Shown here: positions 1 to 4,869 of the stretch, one piece after another | Position numbering within the stretch: the stretch's first letter is position 1 | Layout of the letters: every line of letters begins with the position of its first letter | Assembly (NCBI GenBank): GCA_004292705.1 | Contig: RDXA01000138.1 | Span: forward strand, 1-11,624 | Length of the DNA: 11,624 bases | Origin: Sphingomonadales bacterium | Lineage (GTDB): Bacteria > Pseudomonadota > Alphaproteobacteria > Sphingomonadales > Sphingomonadaceae | Reading direction: 5' to 3' | The notes under the pieces: model-generated | Databases searched by the model: none | What the model was told of the DNA's origin: nothing | What the model saw: only the letters and a program-made list of their open reading frames with translations | Program-made: the position numbers and the translations under genes

Positions 1-1
1 A

Positions 2-919
2 ATGGCGCTTGAAATGCGCGAAGGGCGCGGTGTCGGGCCGGAGGGGGATCACATCTACCTCCACCTCGACCACATCGACCCCGCCGTGCTGGCCCAGCGG
101 CTGCCGGGGATTACCGAGAGCGGGAAGATTTTTGCGGGCGTCGACCTCACCCGCCAGCCCCTGCCTGTCACCCCGACAGTGCATTACAACATGGGCGGTA
201 TTCCGTGTAATTACCACGGGCAGGTCGTCACGCTGGGGCCGGACGGCAATCCGGACACCGTCATCCCCGGCCTCTATGCCGTGGGCGAGGCGGCCTGTGT
301 GTCGGTGCACGGGGCGAACCGCCTCGGCTCCAATTCGCTGATCGACCTGGTGGTGTTCGGCCGCGCGACCGGCCACCACCTGCGCGACAATGTGAAGCCG
401 GGCGCCAAGCAGCCCGAGCTGCCCGCAGACAGCGCCGACTTCGCGCTGACCCGGCTCGATCACTTCCGTTATGCCGAGGGCGGCTCGCCGACCGCGCAGA
501 TCCGGGCCGAAATGCAGAAGGCGATGCAGAAGCACTGCGCGGTGTTCCGCGACCAGAAGCTGATGGACGAAGGCGTCGCCAAGCTCGCCGAGCAGAACAA
601 GCGGATGGAGGACATCCACGTCACCGACAAGTCGCTGATCTGGAACTCGGATCTGATCGAGACGCTCGAGCTCGACAACCTCATGGCGCAGGCCAACGTC
701 ACTATGGCGTCGGCCGCCAACCGCAAGGAAAGCCGCGGCGCCCATGCGCACGAGGACTACCCCGATCGCAACGACAAGGAATGGATGAAGCACACCATCG
801 CCTGGTTCGACGGCTGGGGTGGGCGCGGCAGCAACAGCCGGATCGATTACCGCCCGGTGCATGAGTACACGCTGACCGACGACATCAAGTATATCGAGCC
901 CAAGGCGCGGGTGTATTGA
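2..919 (+). CDS. sdhA: Succinate dehydrogenase flavoprotein subunit, C-terminal half (5' end outside window)
   Basis: This is the C-terminal ~305 residues of SdhA, the FAD-carrying subunit of respiratory complex II. It oxidises succinate to fumarate in the TCA cycle at the inner face of the cytoplasmic membrane. The Met at position 2 is internal: SdhA is usually about 600 residues, so roughly half the gene, including the FAD-linking His, lies upstream. Visible family motifs, counted from position 2, are HYNMGGIP at 61-68 and VHGANRLGSNSLIDL at 102-116. The His of the first and the Arg of the second (R107) correspond to substrate-binding H354 and R399 of the E. coli enzyme. The typical C-terminal GAHAHEDYPDRND signature is near residue 245. 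The reading frame is intact to the TGA. sdhB is not found after it: a small ORF and a toxin-antitoxin pair follow instead. Identification is very secure. Confidence 0.97.
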   Translation: MALEMREGRGVGPEGDHIYLHLDHIDPAVLAQRLPGITESGKIFAGVDLTRQPLPVTPTVHYNMGGIPCNYHGQVVTLGPDGNPDTVIPGLYAVGEAACVSVHGANRLGSNSLIDLVVFGRATGHHLRDNVKPGAKQPELPADSADFALTRLDHFRYAEGGSPTAQIRAEMQKAMQKHCAVFRDQKLMDEGVAKLAEQNKRMEDIHVTDKSLIWNSDLIETLELDNLMAQANVTMASAANRKESRGAHAHEDYPDRNDKEWMKHTIAWFDGWGGRGSNSRIDYRPVHEYTLTDDIKYIEPKARVY

Positions 920-1137
920 TGTTTTCAGTTGAATTCGGGATTGGCGCCGCGAAGCGTCGGCGGGACATGCCGACGCTTCCACAGGTGGGGGATGTGGTTG
1001 ACTTGGACGATTTGGAGGACGGTCGATTGATTGTCCAAGTCAAATCGCGAGTACACATTGAGGAACACGGCGAATGGAAATACTTTTGCCAATGTGATTT
1101 GAGGAAAAATTGGATTGAGCCTCAGTGGGGAGGCTAA
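919..1137 (+). CDS. Small hypothetical protein (72 aa)
   Basis: I do not recognise this ORF. Its ATG overlaps the sdhA stop (TGATG), which would allow translational coupling and gives 72 residues. An in-frame ATG at 967 would give a 56-residue product beginning MPTLPQVGDVVDLDDLEDG. The downstream part looks protein-like: an acidic stretch, then basic and aromatic residues and two cysteines (YFCQC), ending in WIEPQWGG. No signal peptide or membrane segment is visible. An 11-bp hairpin at 951-979 lies in its 5' part, which argues for the later start or against coupling to sdhA. G+C is clearly lower here (about 45% over 1021-1140, against about 68% in a representative sdhA row), suggesting acquired DNA. 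It converges on parE with a 7-bp gap. It could be an accessory gene or a spurious ORF. Confidence 0.45.
   Translation: MFSVEFGIGAAKRRRDMPTLPQVGDVVDLDDLEDGRLIVQVKSRVHIEEHGEWKYFCQCDLRKNWIEPQWGG
951..979 (+). terminator. Strong hairpin 31 bp after sdhA stop (terminator, attenuator or mRNA-end structure)
   Basis: GAAGCGTCGGC (951-961) and GCCGACGCTTC (969-979) are perfect 11-bp inverted repeats around a 7-nt loop, with a possible G-U closing pair. No T-run follows, so it is not a canonical intrinsic terminator. In a GC-rich alphaproteobacterium such a stem could still define or protect the 3' end of the sdh transcript. It lies inside the possible small ORF starting at 919, and the loop carries the alternative ATG at 967. 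The repeat is seen directly; its role is inferred. Confidence 0.5.
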
Positions 1138-1144
1138 AGGACGC

Positions 1145-1444
1145 TCAAACTTCGTCCAATTCTCCCGCCACGTCTTGCCGTTCGTGGATGATTCGAACCA
1201 CGATCAGTTCTGTTTCAGAATGTCGGTAAATGACCCGGTGAACCCCGGCACGGACCTTGCGGTAATCCGGCGAAAGGCCGTGTGCTGATGAGCCTATTCC
1301 CGGGAACTCGGCAGCCATGGCGATCTGTCTGCGGATGTTCTGGACGTAGGCCTTTGCCTGAACTTCACCCCATTCAGCGATGGTTTGGTCGGAAATCTGC
1401 TCAAGCTGCGCCATTGCTGATGGGCGATACTTGACTTCACGCAT
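1145..1444 (-). CDS. parE: ParE/RelE-superfamily toxin of a type II toxin-antitoxin system
   Basis: This 99-residue protein has the ParE toxin layout. A conserved start (VKYRPSAMAQLEQI) leads into two helices containing the W-x-x-x-Q-A-xx-Y block. The C-terminal strands follow, with the HRVIYRH and VVRIIHERQD motifs (YR and R/H residues typical of ParE). Family members poison DNA gyrase, while RelE relatives cleave mRNA; ParE is the better match. The ATG at 1444 overlaps the parD stop by 8 bp (ATGCGTGA), so the toxin is translationally coupled to its antitoxin. A longer in-frame reading from 1507 would only read back through parD and is rejected. The toxin converges on the small ORF to its left. 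G+C of 1141-1440 is about 55%, below the flanking genes, in keeping with horizontal acquisition. Confidence in the family is high; the target is inferred. Confidence 0.9.
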   Translation of the reverse strand: MREVKYRPSAMAQLEQISDQTIAEWGEVQAKAYVQNIRRQIAMAAEFPGIGSSAHGLSPDYRKVRAGVHRVIYRHSETELIVVRIIHERQDVAGELDEV

Positions 1445-1676
1445 TAGGGAACTTGCGAGCAAGGAATTCATCCCAGTCGAATGCCTCAGGCTCACCGCTC
1501 TCCTCACCCTCGCGGATCAGTGTGCGCAAATTCGCGATCCGCTTCTCGCGCTCTTCCGCGCGGCGCAGGGCATCGCGGATCACTTCGCTGATGGTGGCAA
1601 ATTCACCCGATTCCACCTTGCGGCGGACAAAGGCCTCATAGTGGTCGCCGAGCGAGATGGAGGTGTTCTTTCCCAT
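1437..1676 (-). CDS. parD: ParD-type ribbon-helix-helix antitoxin
   Basis: This 79-residue protein neutralises the ParE toxin encoded just downstream and probably represses the pair. The N-terminus MGKNTSISLGDHYEAFV is the ParD ribbon-helix-helix start: the strand at about 3-9 sits in the DNA groove. It is followed by the typical VESGEFATISEVIRDALR segment (21-38), which forms the helix-turn-helix part. The C-terminal half is charged (EEREKRI, then EAFDWDEFL), as expected for the tail that wraps the toxin. The start at 1676 is fixed by this family N-terminus. The nearest purine-rich motif, TTGGAG, sits unusually close to the ATG (1 nt away), so initiation may use a different signal or a very short leader. 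A 7+5+7 palindrome lies 10 bp upstream. It overlaps parE by 8 bp. Confidence 0.92.
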   Translation of the reverse strand: MGKNTSISLGDHYEAFVRRKVESGEFATISEVIRDALRRAEEREKRIANLRTLIREGEESGEPEAFDWDEFLARKFPNA

Positions 1677-1685
1677 ACTCCAAGC

Positions 1686-1704
1686 GTTACCATATCTTGG
1701 TAAC
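1686..1704. promoter_or_regulatory. Palindromic operator upstream of parDE
   Basis: GTTACCA-TATCT-TGGTAAC is a perfect 7-bp inverted repeat with a 5-bp spacer. It ends 10 bp before the parD start, in the gap between parD and the divergent peptidase gene. ParD-type antitoxins autorepress through palindromes at this position, so this is the probable ParD/ParDE operator. The minus-strand hexamer TATGGT inside it could serve as a -10 box, but I see no convincing -35. The palindrome is observed; its assignment is inferred from family knowledge and placement. Confidence 0.7.
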
Positions 1705-1774
1705 AATCGCAATCCGGACGCCCCACGCAATCGCGCTTGACCCATAAGCCGCCCGAAGGCAGCTTGGCTCCCAC

Positions 1775-2770
1775 ATGAACAGGGGCGCGATCTTCGCTGG
1801 GGTTTTGGCGGCGTTTCTGGCTGTGCCCGCGCTGTCGCAGTCGACCTCCAAGGCCTCCGCCCCCAATCCCTTCCAGCCCCCGCCACACACTGCACCCTTT
1901 CCCGATCTCGGCAGCGGGCAGAATGTAGCCGAGCGGCGGCAGAGCTATGCGCTTGCCCCTGAATTGCAGCGCGGGGTCTCGGCGGCCGAATTGCGCGCGC
2001 AGCAGCGCCGGCTGGATGCTGCGCTCGCGGCGCTGTCATCCCAGCGACCGGGCCTGCCGGACACCTATGTTCTCACCGTCGCGCTCGACAGCGATCCCGT
2101 TTTTGCGCGAGAGGCACGCGAAGCGGGGCGGGTGCTCGGGGCACGTTACGGGGCGCAGGGGCGCACGTTGACGCTCGCCGGGCCGGACGGCACCCGCGAC
2201 GATGCGCCGCACGGCTCGATCACCGCGCTGGTGCTGGCGCTTGCGCATCTCGGCAGCCTGATGGAGCCTGCCGAGGATGTGCTGGTGCTTTACACCACCA
2301 GCCACGGCAATGATCTGGGCCTTGCCTATCATTACGGCGATACCGGATATGGCGTGCTCTCGCCCGCGCGACTCAAGGCGGCGCTGGAGGAGGCGGGCAT
2401 CCGCCGCCGGGTGCTGATCCTCTCGGCCTGCTACTCGGGCGTGTTCGTCCCGGTGCTGGCGAGCCCCGACACCGCGATCCTCACCGCTGCTGCCAGCACC
2501 CGCTCGTCCTTCGGTTGCGTGGCCGAGAACGACTGGACCTTCTATGGTGATGCGCTGATCAACCGTGCGCTGCGTCAGCCGGTCGGGCTTGAGGAAGCAG
2601 CCCGGTTGGCGAGCCGCTCGGTCGCCGAGTGGGAGGCAAAGGCGCGCTTCCTCGCCTCGCTGCCGCAGGTCAATATCGGGGCAGGTGTCCGGGACTGGCT
2701 CCCGCAGATCGAGGCAGGTCGGCCACAGCTCGCCAGCGCCCCGGTGGGTCGACCGGCTTTCGGCGAATAG
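1775..2770 (+). CDS. Secreted C13-family (legumain-like) cysteine peptidase
   Basis: This 331-residue protein belongs to peptidase family C13, the caspase-like clan that includes legumain and GPI transamidase. Residues 1-22 form a Sec signal peptide (MNRGAIFAGVLAAFLAVPALS), so it acts outside the cytoplasm. A proline-rich linker of low conservation follows. The catalytic core is clear: VLVLYTTSHGN with His177, and VLILSACYSG with Cys219. Each follows a hydrophobic strand, as in the clan. The bacterial C13 signature continues with SSFGCVAENDWTFYGDALINRAL and SLPQVNIG. The start at 1775 is chosen for the signal peptide; no good Shine-Dalgarno precedes it. It is divergent from parD by 98 bp and appears to be a single-gene unit. 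The substrate is unknown. The Asn after the His-Gly is a variation on the more common Ser or Asp. Family assignment is confident. Confidence 0.88.
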   Translation: MNRGAIFAGVLAAFLAVPALSQSTSKASAPNPFQPPPHTAPFPDLGSGQNVAERRQSYALAPELQRGVSAAELRAQQRRLDAALAALSSQRPGLPDTYVLTVALDSDPVFAREAREAGRVLGARYGAQGRTLTLAGPDGTRDDAPHGSITALVLALAHLGSLMEPAEDVLVLYTTSHGNDLGLAYHYGDTGYGVLSPARLKAALEEAGIRRRVLILSACYSGVFVPVLASPDTAILTAAASTRSSFGCVAENDWTFYGDALINRALRQPVGLEEAARLASRSVAEWEAKARFLASLPQVNIGAGVRDWLPQIEAGRPQLASAPVGRPAFGE

Positions 2771-2805
2771 GGCGTTTCTTCAGCAAAAACATAAGGGTCG
2801 GGGGA

Positions 2806-2811
2806 TTGACC
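2806..2811 (+). promoter_or_regulatory. Possible -35 element (TTGACC) of the thioesterase/TetR operon
   Basis: TTGACC matches five of six bases of the sigma-70 -35 consensus. With a spacing of 16-17 bp the -10 region falls inside the palindrome at 2825-2843, where repressor binding would block RNA polymerase. The -10 hexamer itself is poor (TATCCA or ATCCAG), so the exact promoter is uncertain. Confidence 0.35.
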
Positions 2812-2824
2812 TCTTGCGGGCTTA

Positions 2825-2843
2825 ATGTATCCAGTGGATACAT
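2825..2843. promoter_or_regulatory. Palindromic operator, probably for the TetR regulator at 3334
   Basis: ATGTATCC-AGT-GGATACAT is a perfect 8-bp inverted repeat with a 3-bp spacer, 22 bp before the start of the first thioesterase gene. Its size and odd-length centre suit a dimeric TetR-family repressor. The only such regulator nearby is the second gene of the same operon. It lies where the promoter -10 would be and is AT-richer than the surroundings. Inferred role: autoregulation of the thioesterase-TetR-thioesterase cassette. Confidence 0.72.
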
Positions 2844-2865
2844 AACCGAAATCAAGGAGCGTTGC

Positions 2866-3324
2866 ATGACCCCTTTTGCTGCCCTGAAGGCCCAGCTTTC
2901 CGCTGTCGTTCCCTTTGCTGCCCATGTCGGGATCGAGATCCGCGAGATCGGGGAGGGCACGGCAACCACCGTGCTGGAACAGTCACCTTCCACCAGCAAT
3001 CACATCGCCACGATGCATGCGGGTGCGCTGTTTACCTTGGCTGAGGCAGCTTCCGGCGCGGCGATGGCGGGGATGTTTCTTGAGCGGCTGGCCGCGCTCC
3101 GTCCGGTCGCGGCGAGCGCAACCATCGACTTCGTCAAACCCGCGCGCGGCAGCATCACCGCCCGTGCCGAAGTCGATGGCAGCAAGGCCGCGCTGCTTGC
3201 GGTGCTCGATGCCGAGGGCAAGGCGCGCTTTCCCGTCAGCGTCAGCATCGCAGATGCCGAGCAGCGCGAGGTCGCTCGCATGACGGTCGACTGGCACGTG
3301 GCCGGTCTGGCACCAGCGGCCTGA
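2866..3324 (+). CDS. Hotdog-fold thioesterase (DUF4442/PaaI-like), first of two
   Basis: This 152-residue protein has the hotdog architecture. After an N-terminal helical stretch comes a strand (VGIEIREIGEGTATTVL, 21-37), then the central-helix block NHIATMHAGALFTLAEAASGAAM (45-67). Later strands include ASATIDFVKPARGSITARAEV (83-103). Family members hydrolyse acyl-CoA or acyl-ACP thioesters in the cytoplasm, and the helix with the HAGA motif carries the active-site region. The start at 2866 is set by AAGGAG at 2854-2859 with 6-nt spacing; a longer in-frame reading from 2629 runs through the upstream peptidase gene and is rejected. A palindrome lies directly upstream. The TetR gene follows after 9 bp, and a second, different hotdog protein follows that. 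The substrate is not predictable from sequence: it could be a CoA ester of an aromatic or fatty acid. Confidence 0.82.
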   Translation: MTPFAALKAQLSAVVPFAAHVGIEIREIGEGTATTVLEQSPSTSNHIATMHAGALFTLAEAASGAAMAGMFLERLAALRPVAASATIDFVKPARGSITARAEVDGSKAALLAVLDAEGKARFPVSVSIADAEQREVARMTVDWHVAGLAPAA

Positions 3325-3333
3325 TACCGCCCC

Positions 3334-3903
3334 ATGGCGCGACGCGGAGCCTATCATCATGGCGATCTGGCCGCAGCAGCTGTCGACGAGGCTGTGCGCC
3401 TGATTGCCGCCGATCCTGAAGCCGGCTTCTCGCTGCGGGCACTGGCCGAGCGGCTCGGGGTCGCACACCGCGCGCTTTACAACCACTTCGAGACCCGCGA
3501 GGCGCTGCTCGCTGCGGTCGCGGCGCGCGGGATTGACACCCTTGCCGAGGCGCTCGCACCGGCCGCCGATCCCCGCAGCTTTCTGGCCGCCTATGTCCGC
3601 TTCGCCCTCGCGCAGCCGGGGCTTTACGGGGTGATGACACAGCGCCGCTACGACCAGATCAACGGGCACCCGCCCTTGCGCGCGGCGGTGGATCGGGTCA
3701 TCGCGGTTGCCCTCGGCACGCTCGCCACGCCCGGTGCAGACGCCGATACGCGCCGCCGCGAGGTGATGCGTCTGTGGATGCTGGTGCATGGCGGGATCGG
3801 ACTGCACCGTGCGGGCATGCTCCGCCTGCGTCCCGACGCCGAATTCGCGGACGAGCTGCTGCTTATCGCCGGAATTGCTGCTGCGCAGGAGAACACCCCA
3901 TGA
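3334..3903 (+). CDS. TetR/AcrR-family transcriptional repressor
   Basis: This 189-residue protein has an N-terminal TetR DNA-binding domain. The opening GAYHHGDLAAAAVDEAVRLI (6-25) is characteristic, and FSLRALAERLGVAHRALYNHFETREALLAAVA (32-63) is the helix-turn-helix with the typical YNHF recognition segment. The C-terminal half is helical. It resembles the WHG-type ligand-binding domain, with LWMLVHGGIGLH near residues 147-158. It sits between two thioesterase genes: 9 bp after the first and overlapping the second by 4 bp (ATGA). This makes it the likely repressor of the cassette via the palindrome at 2825-2843, perhaps released by an acyl-CoA or lipophilic ligand (inference). No clear Shine-Dalgarno precedes the ATG, so it may depend on translation of the upstream gene. 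Confidence 0.9.
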   Translation: MARRGAYHHGDLAAAAVDEAVRLIAADPEAGFSLRALAERLGVAHRALYNHFETREALLAAVAARGIDTLAEALAPAADPRSFLAAYVRFALAQPGLYGVMTQRRYDQINGHPPLRAAVDRVIAVALGTLATPGADADTRRREVMRLWMLVHGGIGLHRAGMLRLRPDAEFADELLLIAGIAAAQENTP

Positions 3904-4289
3904 CCATGAACCCCGCCGATGCCATGCCCTTTTCCCGCTTGATGGGGGTAGTGATCACCTCCGCCAGCACCGACGCCGTCGAAGGCGAGATCACCGTGCG
4001 CGAGGAATTGTGCACTGCGGGCGGGATCATGCATGGCGGGGCGATCATGGCCTTTGCCGATGCGCTCGGCGCGGTTGGCGCGGTCGCCTGCCTCCCCGAA
4101 GGCGCGAAGGGCACGACCACCATCGAAAGCAAGATCAACTTTCTCGGCGCGGCCCCGGTGGGCAGCACCGTCAGGGGACGAAGCGTGCCGCTCAAGACCG
4201 GGCGGCGAATGTCGGTGTGGCAGACCAGCATCGACACCGCAGAGGGCAAGCCGGTCGCGGTGGTGATCCAGACGCAGTTGGTGTTGTAA
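3900..4289 (+). CDS. PaaI-family hotdog thioesterase, second of two
   Basis: This 129-residue single-domain hotdog protein is of the PaaI thioesterase type. The hallmark GGIMHGGAIMAFADALGAVGA (41-61) contains the HGG motif (His45) and the Asp of the central helix (Asp54) expected at the active site. The next strand, TTTIESKINFLGAAPVGSTV, is the usual substrate-tunnel segment. Such enzymes release free acids from acyl- or aryl-CoA. The start at 3900 overlaps the TetR stop by 4 bp and is preceded by AGGAG at 3887-3891 with 8-nt spacing; an in-frame extension to 3774 would lie inside the TetR gene. It closes the three-gene unit. It is not a close duplicate of the first thioesterase: the two share the fold but little sequence around the active helix (HGG against HAG). 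They may therefore have different substrates. Confidence 0.88.
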   Translation: MTMNPADAMPFSRLMGVVITSASTDAVEGEITVREELCTAGGIMHGGAIMAFADALGAVGAVACLPEGAKGTTTIESKINFLGAAPVGSTVRGRSVPLKTGRRMSVWQTSIDTAEGKPVAVVIQTQLVL

Positions 4290-4412
4290 CGCAGGCCCTT
4301 CGCCCGGCGACCTGCGCGGACTGGACGGCACACCGCAACGTCATTCGTCCGGCCGTTTCGCCGCTTCGACGAAGGGCAGGCCTCGCATGCGCCGTTCAGC
4401 CGCGCGCAAGGT

Positions 4413-4445
4413 TTACATCTGTAATCGGTATGACTACAGGTGTAA
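4413..4445. promoter_or_regulatory. Double BlaI/MecI-type operator (two TACA-N2-TGTA dyads)
   Basis: Two dyads match the classical BlaI/MecI operator core: TTACA-TC-TGTAA at 4413-4424 and CTACA-GG-TGTAA at 4434-4445. Their centres are 21 bp apart, two turns of the helix, so two repressor dimers could bind one face of the DNA. The second dyad contains TGTAAT (4441-4446), a plausible -10 hexamer. The repressor start follows at 4468. The motif is seen directly, and its match to the family operator is established knowledge. Confidence 0.85.
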
Positions 4446-4467
4446 TCAGAAAGCAGGGAGATGCGCT

Positions 4468-4869
4468 GTGAGCCCGTCTGACGACAATCCGGTGGAAAGC
4501 CCCGGCGAACGCATCACCGATGCCGAACATGCGGTGATGGAGGTGCTGTGGGATCGTCCGCGCCAGACCGCGGCCGAAGTCTGCGCCGATGTCTGCGCGC
4601 AGCGCGGCTGGAGCCTGGCGACCGTCAAGACCCTGCTTTCACGCCTCGTGCAGAAAGGCGCGCTCGCCGCCGAGCCCGATGGCCGACGCTTTCTCTATAC
4701 GCCGTTGATCGCCCGCGAGGCTTATGTCGGGGGCGAAAGCCGCCGGTTGGTCGAACGACTATTCGGTGGCCGCGCCGCTTCGCTGGTGGCGCATCTTGCC
4801 GAGACCGAGGCGCTGTCCGAGGATGATCTCGACGAGATCGAGGCGCTGCTCAAGGAGCTGCGGCCGTGA
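4468..4869 (+). CDS. BlaI/MecI/CopY-family winged-helix repressor
   Basis: This 133-residue protein contains the Penicillinase_R domain. ITDAEHAVMEVLWDRPRQTAAEVCADV (16-42) leads into the recognition helix WSLATVKTLLSRLVQKGAL (48-66) and the wing GRRFLYTPLI (72-81). The C-terminal helices (residues 90-133) form the dimerisation part. In this family the repressor is inactivated by cleavage dependent on the partner M56 protease. I chose GTG at 4468 because AGGGAG (4455-4460) sits 7 nt upstream. The nearby ATG at 4461 is out of frame, and extension to 4387 would read through the operator. Two operator dyads precede it, implying autoregulation. It overlaps the M56 gene by 4 bp (GTGA). It is named for its family only; nothing here shows beta-lactam specificity. 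Confidence 0.92.
   Translation: MSPSDDNPVESPGERITDAEHAVMEVLWDRPRQTAAEVCADVCAQRGWSLATVKTLLSRLVQKGALAAEPDGRRFLYTPLIAREAYVGGESRRLVERLFGGRAASLVAHLAETEALSEDDLDEIEALLKELRP

Noticed and set aside
3242..4331. Long minus-strand frames opposite the TetR and thioesterase genes
   Set aside because: They are low-complexity Arg/Ala/Pro-rich shadows; the plus strand encodes clear TetR and hotdog proteins across the same bases.
4295..4377. Inverted 8-mers GCCCTTCG (4295-4302) and CGAAGGGC (4370-4377) flanking the gap after the second thioesterase
   Set aside because: Eight bases over 80 bp in GC-rich DNA could be chance. There is no target duplication, no transposase and no T-run to support a mobile element or terminator.
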